DNA of 64,000 nt from Jannaschia marina (GTDB lineage Bacteria; Pseudomonadota; Alphaproteobacteria; Rhodobacterales; Rhodobacteraceae): positions 186,001 through 250,000 of the forward strand of contig NZ_JABVAX010000002.1 of the NCBI RefSeq assembly GCF_013404595.1, given 5' to 3'. Under the pieces are notes generated by a model, which had not been told where the DNA came from, made no database searches, and saw only the letters and a list, made by a program, of their open reading frames with translations. The position numbers and the translations under genes are program-made. Position 1 is the stretch's first letter. Each line of letters starts with the position of its first letter. Below, piece by piece: positions 9,952 through 18,665 of the stretch.

Positions 9952-11232
9952 TCACGCCGGCGGTGCCGCCCCATGTTTCAGAACCGCAACGAAGAAGCCG
10001 TCCATGCCGCCCCGCTCGCGCCAGAGGTCGGGCAGGAGGCGCAGCCCCTCGGGCACCTCCGCCGCCTCGGGCAGGCCGAGCGACGCCGGGTCGGGCGTGA
10101 CCGTCAGGAGGCCCGGGTGCCGCTTGAGCGCCGCGCGGACCTGCAACTCTCCCTCCAACGGCAGGAGGGAACAGGTGCAGTAGACGACCGGACCGCCGTG
10201 TTTCACGAAGCCGAGGGCGCGGTCGAGGAGGCGGTACTGCAGCTTCGACAGCGCTTCTACGTCACGGCTCTCGCGCAGGTGCGGCAGGTCCGGGTGGCGG
10301 CGGATCGTGCCCGTGGCCGAGCAGGGCGCATCGAGGAGGACCGCGTCGAAGGGAGCTTCGGGTTCCCAGTCGAGTGCATCCGCCACGACGATCTCCGCCT
10401 CGAGCCCCGTGCGCTCCAGGTTCGCGCGCAACCGGCCGAGCCGCCCCTCCGAGACGTCGAGCGCGGTGACCTTTGCGCCGGCCGCCGCAAGCTGCATCGT
10501 CTTGCCGCCGGGCGCGGCGCAGAGGTCGAGCACCCGCAAGTCCGCCACGTCGCCGAGACAGCGCGCGGGTGTCGTGGCGGCCGCGTCCTGCACCCACCAG
10601 TCGCCCGCGGCAAAGCCCGGCAAGGTAGAGACCTGCCCCCCGGCGAGGCGCAGCGATCCGGTCGGCAGTTGCTCCGCGCCGGGGATCTCCGTCGGGCGCT
10701 GCGGCGTCAGGTCGAGTGGGGCCCCGGCCAGGTGCGCGGCCTCGATGGCCGCGAGGCGCTCGGGTCCGAACGCCGCCTTCACCGGCGCACGCAGCCAGGC
10801 GGGCAGGGCGGGTGGCGGCAGGGCTTCCCAGGCGGCGCGGTCCTCGGCCAGCCGGCGCAGCACGGCATTGACGAGGCCCGACTGCTTCACGCTGCGCGGC
10901 GACATCCGGGCCAGGGCGACGGCGTCGTTGACGACGCCATGGGGCGCGGCCCCGTCCTCGAAGATCTCGACGAGCGCCAGCCGGAGGATGTCGCGCACCC
11001 GCGCCGCCGGCGCGCGCTCGAGCGTGGCCTTCAGGAGCGCATCCGCGCGCCCCATGTGGCGCAGCGTGAGCCCCGCGAGCCGCAGGGCCCGTGCCGCGGC
11101 GGCTCCCTCGAGCCCCGACGCGCCGTCGGTGAGCATCCGTCCGTCGCGCAGCACATGCGCCAACAGGCGCAACGCGCCGAGACGGGTGGCGAGGCTTTCG
11201 GGCATCTCGCGTTTGGGCTTCGGCTGCGACAT
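9952..11232 (-). CDS. rsmB: 16S rRNA (cytosine967-C5)-methyltransferase, RsmB family
   Basis: An SAM-dependent RNA m5C methyltransferase of 426 residues. The N-terminal 130 residues form a NusB-like RNA-binding domain (ATRLGALRLLAHVL). The catalytic domain shows the SAM loop CAAPGGKTMQLAA, DAVLLDAPCSATG with the release Cys, and VVYCTCSLLPLEGE with the catalytic Cys. Start is ATG 11232 because AAGGAAG lies 5-7 bases upstream; an upstream in-frame start has no such site. The gene is divergent from the small DUF1674 gene, and its product may be either RsmB or a close NOP-type paralogue. Confidence 0.9.
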   Translation of the reverse strand: MSQPKPKREMPESLATRLGALRLLAHVLRDGRMLTDGASGLEGAAAARALRLAGLTLRHMGRADALLKATLERAPAARVRDILRLALVEIFEDGAAPHGVVNDAVALARMSPRSVKQSGLVNAVLRRLAEDRAAWEALPPPALPAWLRAPVKAAFGPERLAAIEAAHLAGAPLDLTPQRPTEIPGAEQLPTGSLRLAGGQVSTLPGFAAGDWWVQDAAATTPARCLGDVADLRVLDLCAAPGGKTMQLAAAGAKVTALDVSEGRLGRLRANLERTGLEAEIVVADALDWEPEAPFDAVLLDAPCSATGTIRRHPDLPHLRESRDVEALSKLQYRLLDRALGFVKHGGPVVYCTCSLLPLEGELQVRAALKRHPGLLTVTPDPASLGLPEAAEVPEGLRLLPDLWRERGGMDGFFVAVLKHGAAPPA

Positions 11233-11298
11233 GGGGCTTCCTTGCAGATCAGGGCTCGGGGCGTATATCCAAAGCAACGTCCCGGCAAGGAGAGCGAT

Positions 11299-11595
11299 AT
11301 GACCGGCCCGAACCGCATGTCCGTCGACCCCGGCGCGATCCCGCAGGCTGCCGGCGACGCGCCCGCCTGTCCGACGACGGCCCGCGACCGGGGCGTCGAT
11401 CTCACGCCGCTCTCGCCCGAGGCGGAGGCCGCGCGCCGTGCTGCCCTGCCGGAGGTTGCCCGCCGTGCGCTTGAAGAGGCGGAGGCCCGCAAGCGCGCCG
11501 AAATCGACCTGCCGCCGGAACTTGGTGGCCGCGATGGGCCCGAGCCCGTGCGCTACGGCGACTGGGAACTCAAAGGGATCGCCATCGACTTCTAA
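11299..11595 (+). CDS. DUF1674 / succinate dehydrogenase assembly factor 4-like protein
   Basis: A 98-residue soluble protein ending in EPVRYGDWELKGIAIDF, the conserved C-terminal block of DUF1674, the family that includes mitochondrial SDHAF4, which binds flavinylated SdhA and promotes complex II assembly. The N-terminal two thirds are Ala/Glu/Arg rich and probably disordered or helical. A good ribosome binding site (AAGGAGAG) precedes ATG 11299. A short dispersed repeat follows its stop. The SdhAF4 role in this organism is by homology only, since no sdh gene is in the window. Confidence 0.83.
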   Translation: MTGPNRMSVDPGAIPQAAGDAPACPTTARDRGVDLTPLSPEAEAARRAALPEVARRALEEAEARKRAEIDLPPELGGRDGPEPVRYGDWELKGIAIDF

Positions 11596-11628
11596 GGGGC
11601 CTCCTCTGGCCCCAAATACGCCGACGCG
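11596..11628 (+). repeat. Dispersed intergenic repeat, copy 1 (hairpin plus AAATACGCC)
   Basis: Directly after the stop of the DUF1674 gene, GGGGCC-TCCTCT-GGCCCC forms a 6-bp hairpin and is followed by AAATACGCCGACGCG. The block CCTCTGGCCC-AAATACGCCGACGCG recurs at 55324-55356 after another gene end. Both copies follow a stop codon, so a 3'-end processing or termination role is possible. Confidence 0.6.
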
Positions 11629-11643
11629 ACGGAACGACCCGGC

Positions 11644-11985
11644 TCACCGCAGGGTCAGATCGGCCACGTCGCCCGTGCCCCGGTCGGCCTGGAACCGCAG
11701 CACGTCGCCCTGAACCGCGACAGTCTGGCAGTTGCGCGGGAAGTCGCGGATCGCGGAATTGAGCGTGCGGCAGAAATAACCGCCCTCCCAGTCCCAGCGG
11801 CCGGTCACCCGAAACCCGAAACCGCGTCCGGCGATCGCGCCATCACTCGTCACCACGAGGCCCACGCCGTCGCCCGTCAGGCGCTTGCCCTGCACGAGCG
11901 AGAGGAACGTCGCGCGGTCGGTCACCGGCTCGAACGCCAGGGCGGTCGAGGGAAAGAGGATGAGAGCGATCAGGAACGCGCGCAT
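11644..11985 (-). CDS. Small secreted protein of unknown function
   Basis: A 113-residue protein with a clear signal peptide ([17 protein letters not shown], cleaved after residue 17) and a mature part of about 95 residues predicted to be mainly beta-strand ([36 protein letters not shown]). Two Cys residues (YFCRTL and PRNCQT) could form a disulfide in the periplasm. A GGAGG site precedes the ATG. It lies downstream of dapB on the same strand. I do not recognise a named family. Confidence 0.7.
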   Translation of the reverse strand: MRAFLIALILFPSTALAFEPVTDRATFLSLVQGKRLTGDGVGLVVTSDGAIAGRGFGFRVTGRWDWEGGYFCRTLNSAIRDFPRNCQTVAVQGDVLRFQADRGTGDVADLTLR

Positions 11986-12026
11986 GGAAGCCTCCGTTGC
12001 GGGATGCTCCGGAAGCTAGGGCGCGA

Positions 12027-12836
12027 TCAGCGCAGGCCCAGCACGTCGAGCATGTCGTAGGCCCCTGGCGGTCGCCCCTGTGCCCAGAGCGCGGCCTTGA
12101 GGGCCCCGCGCGCGAAGACGCTGCGATCCGAGGCCTGGTGGCGCAACGTCAGGCGCTCGCCGTCGGCCATGAAGATGACGTCATGATCGCCGATGACGTC
12201 GCCGCCGCGGATCGCGTGGAAGCCGATGCGCCCCGGCTCCCGCGCGCCGGTGATCCCGTCGCGGCCCCTGTCGGCCATGGCGTCGAGGTCTACGCCCCGG
12301 CCCTCCGCCGCCGCCTCGCCCAGCATGAGCGCGGTGCCGGAGGGGGCGTCGACCTTGTGGCGGTGGTGCGCCTCGACGATCTCGATGTCGTAGTCCGCGT
12401 CGAGGCTCGCCGCCACGCGCCGCACCAGCTGCGTCAGCAGGTTGACGCCGAGCGACATGTTCCCTGCCCGCACGATCGCGGTTTGCTCCGCCGCCGTGTC
12501 GATGGCGGCGATGTCCTCCGCTGTGAGCCCCGTCGTCCCGATGACATGCGCGCAGCCCGCCTCGGCGCAGAGGCGGGCCATGGCGACGGTCGCGGACGGC
12601 GTGGTGAAGTCGATCACCGCGTCCGCGCCCGCCACCACCCGCGCCGCATCGTCGGTCACGGGCACGCCCGTCGCCGCACCGCCGGTCGCGGTGCCGTAGT
12701 CCGTGCCGACCCAGGCGTGACCCGAGGCTTCGGTCACGGCGACGAGGCGCATGTCCTCCGCTCCGTCGATCAGCGCGCAGAGCATCCGCCCCATCCGGCC
12801 CGATCCGCCCATCACCACGATCCCCGTCTGCGCCAT
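12027..12836 (-). CDS. dapB: 4-hydroxy-tetrahydrodipicolinate reductase
   Basis: DapB makes tetrahydrodipicolinate with NAD(P)H in lysine and diaminopimelate synthesis. The 269 residues include the Rossmann motif [13 protein letters not shown] near the N-terminus, [14 protein letters not shown], the catalytic signature [18 protein letters not shown] (about residues 155-172) with the catalytic His and Lys, and the substrate loop. GAAGGAGG lies upstream of ATG 12836. It is divergent from rbfA across a gap of about 105 bases. Confidence 0.96.
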   Translation of the reverse strand: MAQTGIVVMGGSGRMGRMLCALIDGAEDMRLVAVTEASGHAWVGTDYGTATGGAATGVPVTDDAARVVAGADAVIDFTTPSATVAMARLCAEAGCAHVIGTTGLTAEDIAAIDTAAEQTAIVRAGNMSLGVNLLTQLVRRVAASLDADYDIEIVEAHHRHKVDAPSGTALMLGEAAAEGRGVDLDAMADRGRDGITGAREPGRIGFHAIRGGDVIGDHDVIFMADGERLTLRHQASDRSVFARGALKAALWAQGRPPGAYDMLDVLGLR

Positions 12837-12941
12837 CTTCGCCTCCTTCGGTTCCGCCCGGTTTGCTGGAACCGGCGCGCCCATGCAACGCTTGCACTCG
12901 GGCGGCGGCGCAAATATCTGCCACCGTCTCAGGAGGCAGCC

Positions 12942-13385
12942 ATGGCACGACACCCGAACGAACCCCGCGGCCCGTCGCAGCGTCAGCTGCGCGTAGGCGA
13001 GGCGATCCGGCGCAAGCTGTCGGAGATTCTGATGCGCGGCGAGGTTCACGACGAGGAGCTGAACGCGCTGATGATTACCGTCGGCGAAGTGACGGTGAGC
13101 GCCGATCTCAAGATCGCGACCGCCTGGGTCCTGCCGCTCGGCGGGGAGAAGAAGGACGAGACGATCGCCGCGCTCAAGCGGTGCAAGGGGCAGCTGCGGC
13201 ATCTGGTGGGCAAGGACATGACGCTGCGCCACGCGCCGGACCTGCGCTTCCGCATCGATGAGACCTTCGACCGGATGGATGCGACCCGCGCGCTCTTTGC
13301 CGACGAACGGGTGGCGCGCGACGTCGCGGCCCCGCGCGACGATGACGGCGATGGGGGCGACGCGGGCGAGGGAGGCGGCGAATGA
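12942..13385 (+). CDS. rbfA: Ribosome-binding factor A
   Basis: RbfA binds the 30S subunit and assists maturation of the 16S rRNA 5' end. The 147-residue protein has the KH-like domain ([14 protein letters not shown] through the [26 protein letters not shown] region) followed by an acidic Asp/Gly tail from about residue 125. AGGAGG lies 6 bases before ATG 12942. The stop overlaps the next ATG (ATGA), so the glycosidase-like gene is coupled to it. In many bacteria rbfA is followed directly by truB; here one gene intervenes. Confidence 0.94.
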   Translation: MARHPNEPRGPSQRQLRVGEAIRRKLSEILMRGEVHDEELNALMITVGEVTVSADLKIATAWVLPLGGEKKDETIAALKRCKGQLRHLVGKDMTLRHAPDLRFRIDETFDRMDATRALFADERVARDVAAPRDDDGDGGDAGEGGGE

Positions 13386-14095
13386 TCCGCCTCGCGGCGC
13401 TGATCCTGGCGCTGACGACCGGTGCCGCCGCCGCCTGCGAGACGCTGCGCCACCGGGAGCGGACCTTCACCGTTTGCACCGCCGACCTTGCGCAGCACCG
13501 CATCGAAACCCGGCTCGCCGGCCCCGAAGGCACGCCGCTCGGTAGCTTTGTGGCCCTTGAACAGGCGGAGGAGGAGCCGATCGCCTTCGCCATGAACGGC
13601 GGCATGTATCACCCCGACCGCCGGCCGGTCGGGCTCTACGTCGAGGACGGGGCCGAGGCGAAGCGCATCGTCACGCGGGAAGGGCCGGGGAACTTCGGCC
13701 TGCTGCCGAACGGCGTGTTCTGCGTGCGCGAGGAGCGCGCCGATGTGATCGAGAGCCGGGCCTTCGCTGCCGATCCGCCCGGCTGCACCCATGCCACGCA
13801 ATCGGGGCCGATGCTCGTCGTCGACGGTGCGCTCCATCCCCGGTTCCTGCGCGACAGCCCGTCGCGGAAGCTGCGCAACGGGGTCGGGGCCGCGCCGGAC
13901 GGACGGCGTGTGCATTTCGCGATCTCCGATGTGCCGGTGACCTTTCACGAGATGGCGACGCTCTTTCGCGACGTGCTGGGCGTGCGCGACGCGCTCTTTC
14001 TCGACGGCTCGGTCTCGCGCCTCCATGCGCCGGCGCTCGGACGCAGCGACGGAGGTCGACAGATGGGCCCGATGCTCGTCGTGACGGAACGCTGA
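13382..14095 (+). CDS. Phosphodiester glycosidase family protein (DUF2233/NAGPA-like), secreted
   Basis: A 237-residue protein with a signal peptide (residues 1-18, ending AAA) and the NAGPA/DUF2233 fold: [62 protein letters not shown] and [11 protein letters not shown]. The Asn-Gly-Gly-Met and Leu-Asp-Gly-Ser blocks are hallmarks of this family, whose characterised members remove GlcNAc from phosphodiesters. Several Cys suggest disulfides in the periplasm. It sits between rbfA and truB with a 4-base overlap and a 1-base gap, so it is transcribed with them; the physiological substrate is unknown. Confidence 0.82.
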   Translation: MIRLAALILALTTGAAAACETLRHRERTFTVCTADLAQHRIETRLAGPEGTPLGSFVALEQAEEEPIAFAMNGGMYHPDRRPVGLYVEDGAEAKRIVTREGPGNFGLLPNGVFCVREERADVIESRAFAADPPGCTHATQSGPMLVVDGALHPRFLRDSPSRKLRNGVGAAPDGRRVHFAISDVPVTFHEMATLFRDVLGVRDALFLDGSVSRLHAPALGRSDGGRQMGPMLVVTER

Positions 14096-14096
14096 G

Positions 14097-14996
14097 ATGG
14101 GTCGACGCAAGAAGGGCAATCCCGTCCACGGCTGGCTGATCGTCGACAAGCCGGCCGGCGTCACCTCCACCCAGGTTGTGGGCAAGGTGCGCTGGGCGCT
14201 CGATGCGCAGAAGGCCGGCCACGCGGGCACGCTCGACCCGGACGCCACGGGGGTGCTGGCCGTGGCGCTGGGCGAGGCGACGAAGACCGTGCCCTTCGTG
14301 ACCGATGCGCTCAAGTGCTACCGCTTTCGTGTGACCTGGGGGGCGGAGACGACGACCGACGATGCCTCCGGCAATGTGACCGCGACCGCCGATGCCCGGC
14401 CCGACCCCGTGGCCATCGACGCGGCGCTCGCCGACTTCCGGGGTGACATCCTGCAGGTGCCGCCGCAGGTCTCGGCGGTGAAGGTGGAGGGCGAGCGCGC
14501 CTACGACCTTGCCCGCGAAGGCGTGCAGATGGACCTTGTCGCGCGCCCGCTTCACGTGGCGCGGCTCGACATCGTTGCGGCCGACGACAGCGGCGCGGAG
14601 TTCGAGATGGTCTGCGGCAAGGGTGGGTACGTGCGCTCGATCGCGCGCGATCTGGGGCGCGCGCTCGGCTGCCTCGGTCACGTCGCCTGGCTGCGGCGCA
14701 GCTGGTCCGGCCCGTTTCGCGCCGAGGACGGTCTGTCCTTCGAGGATGTCGACCGCATGGCTCGCACGCCCGCGCTGCACGAACGCCTCCTGCCCCTCGA
14801 ACTGGGCCTGGCCGACCTCAAGCGCATCGCCGTCAACGAGGCGGCCGCCGCGCGTCTGCGCCACGGCAACCCCGGCGATGCCTTCGAAGGGGCAGACTAC
14901 GGCGAGACCTGCTGGGCCGCGCATCAGGGACGCGCGGTCGCCATCGGAATCTATCGTGCCGGGGCGATCCATCCGTCGAAGGTGTTCCAGACCTGA
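14097..14996 (+). CDS. truB: tRNA pseudouridine55 synthase
   Basis: TruB converts U55 to pseudouridine in the T-loop of tRNAs. The 299-residue protein carries the catalytic block [16 protein letters not shown] with the nucleophilic Asp at about residue 47, the [10 protein letters not shown] strand, [20 protein letters not shown], and [15 protein letters not shown]. The C-terminal region is of the usual bacterial length. The ATG lies one base after the preceding stop, indicating an operon with rbfA. Confidence 0.96.
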   Translation: MGRRKKGNPVHGWLIVDKPAGVTSTQVVGKVRWALDAQKAGHAGTLDPDATGVLAVALGEATKTVPFVTDALKCYRFRVTWGAETTTDDASGNVTATADARPDPVAIDAALADFRGDILQVPPQVSAVKVEGERAYDLAREGVQMDLVARPLHVARLDIVAADDSGAEFEMVCGKGGYVRSIARDLGRALGCLGHVAWLRRSWSGPFRAEDGLSFEDVDRMARTPALHERLLPLELGLADLKRIAVNEAAAARLRHGNPGDAFEGADYGETCWAAHQGRAVAIGIYRAGAIHPSKVFQT

Positions 14997-15186
14997 AACA
15001 TGGGTTGGCCGTATCCGACGGGATGCGCGGTGAAATGTTACAATGGATCACGGAAACTCCTCGCCTGTCCTCCGCCCACCTGAACTGCGCGTGAGGAGGG
15101 CTGCCTAGCGGCCGGTGGCTGCGGCTAAACCTTGTGTCAACGCAACTGCGCGACAGTGCCTCACCGACACACCGAAAGGACGCCCC

Positions 15187-15681
15187 ATGACCCCGACCAC
15201 CGACCTCAAAAGCACCGCCTGGACGATCCTGATCGCCGGTGCCCTCGCCACCATCGCCTTCGACCTCTTCGGCAAGGGCCTCTCGCCGCTCTTCGGCTTC
15301 GCCAAGCTCGCGCCCGTGCCGCTCGCCCAATCCACGTTGAAGACGGTTTTCGGCGCATCCCCGAACGGCGCGGCTGATACGCTGCACATGCTGACCGGCC
15401 TTCTGTTCTATCCGCTGGGCTATCTCCTGGTCGCGCGGCCCATCGCCGCCAAGGTCACGCCCTGGCTGCACTGGTCGCTCGTCTCGGTCGCCTATGGCAT
15501 CGGGCTCTGGATCTTCGCGCTCTACGTCATGGCGCATCTCGTGGCCGGCAACCCGCCCTTCCTCGGCTTCACCGGCATCACCTGGGTCGCGCTCTGGGGT
15601 CACATCCTCTTCGCGGTGGTCGCCGCGGCGGTGATCGAACGCCGCCTGCCGCAGACCGCCGGCACCCCCGCGGCGGCCTGA
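15187..15681 (+). CDS. Four-helix integral membrane protein, unknown function
   Basis: A 164-residue protein with four hydrophobic segments (about residues 11-30, 66-84, 94-116, 127-148) and short loops. AAGGA lies 7 bases upstream of ATG 15187, which is why this start is preferred over an upstream codon. A His occurs in three of the segments or next to them (DTLHMLTG, WLHWSLV, LWGHILF), which could hint at a cofactor or metal site, but I do not recognise the family. It follows truB after a 190-base gap in which I see no further gene. Confidence 0.65.
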   Translation: MTPTTDLKSTAWTILIAGALATIAFDLFGKGLSPLFGFAKLAPVPLAQSTLKTVFGASPNGAADTLHMLTGLLFYPLGYLLVARPIAAKVTPWLHWSLVSVAYGIGLWIFALYVMAHLVAGNPPFLGFTGITWVALWGHILFAVVAAAVIERRLPQTAGTPAAA

Positions 15682-15729
15682 GCGGTCCACCCCTTGCCAG
15701 CCCGCGCCCCGGGCTGGCACATCTGGTCG

Positions 15730-16251
15730 ATGATCACCCGGACACACACCAAGGGCGATGCCCCCTCGACGGCCACCTATTCCGACGACGAGGTCTATCG
15801 CTACGACCTGACCCGCACCTGGGACGCGACCGGGGGGCGGGTCGCCTTCGTGATGCTGAACCCCTCGACGGCGACCGAGCTGTCGAACGACCCGACGGTC
15901 GAGCGCTGCGAACGGCGGGCGCGGGCGCTCGGCTTCGGCGCTTTCCGTGTCACCAACATCTTTGCCTATCGCGCGACGGACCCGCGCGACATGCGCGCCC
16001 ACCCCGAGCCGATCGGCGGCCCGGCCAACGATGCCGCAATTCGCGACGCCGCGCTCTGGGCCGATACGGTGGTCTGCGCCTGGGGCACCCACGGCGCGCA
16101 TCTGAACCGGGGCCCGCAGGTCGAGGCGCTTCTGCGGGCGACGGACCAGCCGCTCACGACGCTCGGTCTTTCGAAGGCGGGGCACCCCAAACACCCGCTC
16201 TACATCGGCTACGCCGTGCAGCCCGTCCCCTGGGAAACTGCATGGACCTGA
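15730..16251 (+). CDS. DUF1643 domain-containing protein
   Basis: A soluble protein of about 173 residues with the DUF1643 pattern: VAFVMLNPSTATELSNDPTVERCERRARALGFG, then VTNIFAYRATDPRDMRAHPEPIGGPANDAAI, and VVCAWGTHGAHLNRG. The family is widespread and uncharacterised; the NPSTA block is the conserved feature. The ATG at 15730 is chosen because the domain starts shortly after; an in-frame TTG at 15694 is the only upstream alternative and neither has a clear ribosome binding site. The end overlaps the next gene by 10 bases. Confidence 0.8.
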   Translation: MITRTHTKGDAPSTATYSDDEVYRYDLTRTWDATGGRVAFVMLNPSTATELSNDPTVERCERRARALGFGAFRVTNIFAYRATDPRDMRAHPEPIGGPANDAAIRDAALWADTVVCAWGTHGAHLNRGPQVEALLRATDQPLTTLGLSKAGHPKHPLYIGYAVQPVPWETAWT

Positions 16252-17123
16252 TCCGTCACGACATCACGACCGACGACGGCACGCGCATCGCCGTGCGCGA
16301 GACCGGGCGGGGCGCACCGCTCGTCCTGCTCCATGGCTTTCCCCAGAACCATCGCTGCTGGCGTCCGGTGCTGCCGATGCTGGCAGAGCGGCACCGGTGC
16401 CTCCTGATCGACCTGCGCGGTTACGGTGACAGCGATGCGCCGCCGGACGACAGTGCGCACACGGTCTATTCCAAGCGCCGCATGGCGCGGGACGTCGTCG
16501 CCGTGCTCGATGCGCTCGGTCTGGATCGTGTCGACGTCGCGGGGCACGACCGGGGCGCGCGCGTCGCCTACCGCTTCGCGCTCGATCATCCGGGCCGCCT
16601 TGACCGGCTTGCCATTCTGGAGGTCATCCCGACCGTCGCCTTCTGGGCGGCCTGGAGTGCCGAGCTCGCGCAGGCGGCTTATCACTGGAACTTCCTGGCA
16701 CAGCCCGCGCCGATGCCCGAGCGGCTCATCGGGGCGGAGCCGCACTACTGGCTCGACCACACCCTCGCGGCCTGGACGCTGCCGAAGTCGCTCGCGCCCT
16801 TCGCGGCCGAGGCGCTGGAGAGCTATCGCGCGCAGGTCGCCGACCCGGCGCGGCTGACGGCGATGTGCGCCGACTATCGCGCCGGGTTCCACACCGACCG
16901 GACAATCGACGCGGCCGATCGCGCGGCGGGCCGCCGCATCACCGCGCCGATGCTCTTTCTCTGGGGCGAACACGGCTTTCCGGCCTCGACCGGCGATCCG
17001 GCCGCCGTCTGGCGCGATTGGGCGGAGACGGTGGAGGACGTCGCCATCCCCTCGGGCCATTTCGCGATGGAGGAAGCGCCCGCGGCCGTCGGCCGCGCGC
17101 TCGCCGCGTTCTTCGCACGCTGA
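16242..17123 (+). CDS. Alpha/beta hydrolase, haloacetate (fluoroacetate) dehalogenase-like
   Basis: A 293-residue alpha/beta hydrolase with the residue set of fluoroacetate dehalogenases. The nucleophile is an Asp in GHDRGAR (Asp103), followed by Arg104 and Arg107, which bind the substrate carboxylate; His146-Trp147 in AYHWNFLAQP match the fluoride-binding His-Trp; a Tyr sits in CADYRAGF; and the general-base His is in SGHFAMEEAP. The oxyanion region is LLHGFPQNH. These are direct matches to the known pattern, so dehalogenase or a closely related hydrolase is likely, though substrate cannot be proven. It overlaps the DUF1643 gene by 10 bases. Confidence 0.83.
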   Translation: MDLIRHDITTDDGTRIAVRETGRGAPLVLLHGFPQNHRCWRPVLPMLAERHRCLLIDLRGYGDSDAPPDDSAHTVYSKRRMARDVVAVLDALGLDRVDVAGHDRGARVAYRFALDHPGRLDRLAILEVIPTVAFWAAWSAELAQAAYHWNFLAQPAPMPERLIGAEPHYWLDHTLAAWTLPKSLAPFAAEALESYRAQVADPARLTAMCADYRAGFHTDRTIDAADRAAGRRITAPMLFLWGEHGFPASTGDPAAVWRDWAETVEDVAIPSGHFAMEEAPAAVGRALAAFFAR

Positions 17124-17184
17124 GACAAGGTCTGAAGAGCGAAGACGCTGGCGCGCGGCAGGCTCGATCCGTTCGGGGCGATGC

Positions 17185-18435
17185 TCAGGACGCGGTAAGC
17201 AACTCCTCCGCGGTCGGCGCGGCATCGTCTTCCGCCGACGTTTCCGCCGCATCGGCGGTCTCGGTGTCGTCCGGGTCGTTGTCGTCGTCTTCGTCTTCGT
17301 CGGTCTCGGCGAAGGCGCTGGCGACGATCTCCACATCATCGGCCGTGAGGCCCTGCGCGCCCGTGACGTTCGCGACGGGGACGCCGTCGAGCAGGATCGT
17401 CGCGCCGGTCTCGTCCTCGAAGTCTTCCACGGTCACAACCGGGGGCGTTTCGCCCTCCTCGTAGACCATGACGAGGGTGTCCTCGGCCGCGTCGAAATCG
17501 GTGATCGTTGCCGCGCCGCCCTCGCCGATGTAGGTGCCGCCGACGAAGGTGTCGGCGTCGCCGCCGCCGGTCACCGTGTCGTTCGCGCCATAGATCAGGC
17601 TGTCCGCGCCGGCCGCACCTATCATCGTGTCGCCCTCGTCGGTGTCCTCCTCGGGGAACAGAGCACTCCCGTCGCCGACGCCGATGAGGGTGTCGTTGCC
17701 TTCGCCGCCGCGGATCATATCGGCCCCGAAGTCGCCGGTCACACGATCATCGCCCCGGCCGCCGTTCACGCTGTCGGCACCGGTACCGCCATCGAGACTG
17801 TCGTCTCCGGTGTCGCCGTTGAGCAGATCGGCCCCGCTGCCGCCGTCGAGCGTATCGCCGTCGGAGCCGCCGCTCAGGGTGTCGTTTCCGCTTCCGCCGT
17901 CGAGCGTGTCGAGGCCGCGCCCACCGAGCAACCGGTCTCCATCGGCCTCGCCGTTCAGGCTGTCGTCGCCGTCGCCGCCATCGAGCGTGTCCTCGTCGTG
18001 ACCGCCGAGGAGCGTGTCGTCGCCGTCGTCGCCCGAGAGCGTGTCGTCGCCGAAGCCGCCTTCGATCGAATCGTTTCCATCCCCGCCGAAGAGCCTGTCG
18101 ACGCCCTGGTAACCGAAGAGCAGATCCTGTCCGTCGCCGCCGTTGACCGTATCCGCCCCGAAACCGCCCTGGATCGAGTCGTCGCCATCGCCGCCGAACA
18201 GAAGGTCGTTGCCCTTGCCGCCGGAGAGCGTGTCGTCGCCGCCCAGGCCGCGCACTTCGTCATTGCCGGGCAGGGCGCGGATCAGATCGTCGTCGTCGGT
18301 TCCACGCAGGGTATCGTCGCCATTCGTCGGCTCGTCGTCCCCGGGCGGACTGGATGTCGACGAGTCGTCATCGTCGAAAAGGAAGGCTGTGCTGCCGATC
18401 AGCAGCAATCCGGCCAGGGCTAGCAGACCCGTCAT
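17185..18435 (-). CDS. Membrane-anchored RTX-repeat calcium-binding protein 1
   Basis: A 416-residue acidic protein: an N-terminal hydrophobic helix (residues 2-19) followed at once by a run of Asp, a linker, and about 20 tandem nonapeptide repeats of the GGxGxDxLx type between about residues 40 and 260. These form a parallel beta-roll when calcium binds. After the repeats comes a beta-rich region (TITDFDAAEDTLVMVYEEGE) seen after RTX blocks in other proteins, then an extremely acidic Asp/Glu tail. No toxin, protease or lipase domain is present. GGAG lies 9 bases upstream of the ATG. The second RTX gene lies upstream on the same strand. Export route (type I or Sec) is not clear. Confidence 0.82.
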   Translation of the reverse strand: MTGLLALAGLLLIGSTAFLFDDDDSSTSSPPGDDEPTNGDDTLRGTDDDDLIRALPGNDEVRGLGGDDTLSGGKGNDLLFGGDGDDSIQGGFGADTVNGGDGQDLLFGYQGVDRLFGGDGNDSIEGGFGDDTLSGDDGDDTLLGGHDEDTLDGGDGDDSLNGEADGDRLLGGRGLDTLDGGSGNDTLSGGSDGDTLDGGSGADLLNGDTGDDSLDGGTGADSVNGGRGDDRVTGDFGADMIRGGEGNDTLIGVGDGSALFPEEDTDEGDTMIGAAGADSLIYGANDTVTGGGDADTFVGGTYIGEGGAATITDFDAAEDTLVMVYEEGETPPVVTVEDFEDETGATILLDGVPVANVTGAQGLTADDVEIVASAFAETDEDEDDDNDPDDTETADAAETSAEDDAAPTAEELLTAS

Positions 18436-18455
18436 TTTTTATACTCCATGTGAGA

Positions 18456-18479
18456 CTCAGCATGTCCCCACATGCTGAG
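18456..18479 (-). promoter_or_regulatory. 10-bp perfect inverted repeat upstream of RTX protein 1
   Basis: CTCAGCATGT and ACATGCTGAG flank a 4-base spacer (CCCC on the plus strand), centred about 32 bases before the start codon at 18435. It could be an operator or a hairpin in the mRNA leader just ahead of the ribosome binding site. It is not followed by a T-run in the direction of the gene, so a terminator is unlikely. The surrounding gap 18436-18665 is much more AT-rich than the rest of the window. Confidence 0.5.
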
Positions 18480-18665
18480 CGTGCCTCCATGATCGATGCC
18501 GCTGTCGGGTCAATCAACTGAATTCGTTAAAATTTAGATTTATTACGACGCAAAAATGCGATTGCTTTGGGGCAATCCGGTAAAATTCCCCGTATTGTTG
18601 TCAAAATACAAGCAAATTGCTTTTTTGCAATGCGTCGCGCGTGTCGCCAACCGGCGAGCAGGCTG

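Noticed and set aside
18599..18604. Perfect TTGACA (minus strand) upstream of RTX protein 1
   Set aside because: At 16-18 bases the next hexamers are TACCGG, ACCGGA and similar, so no -10 box supports a promoter.
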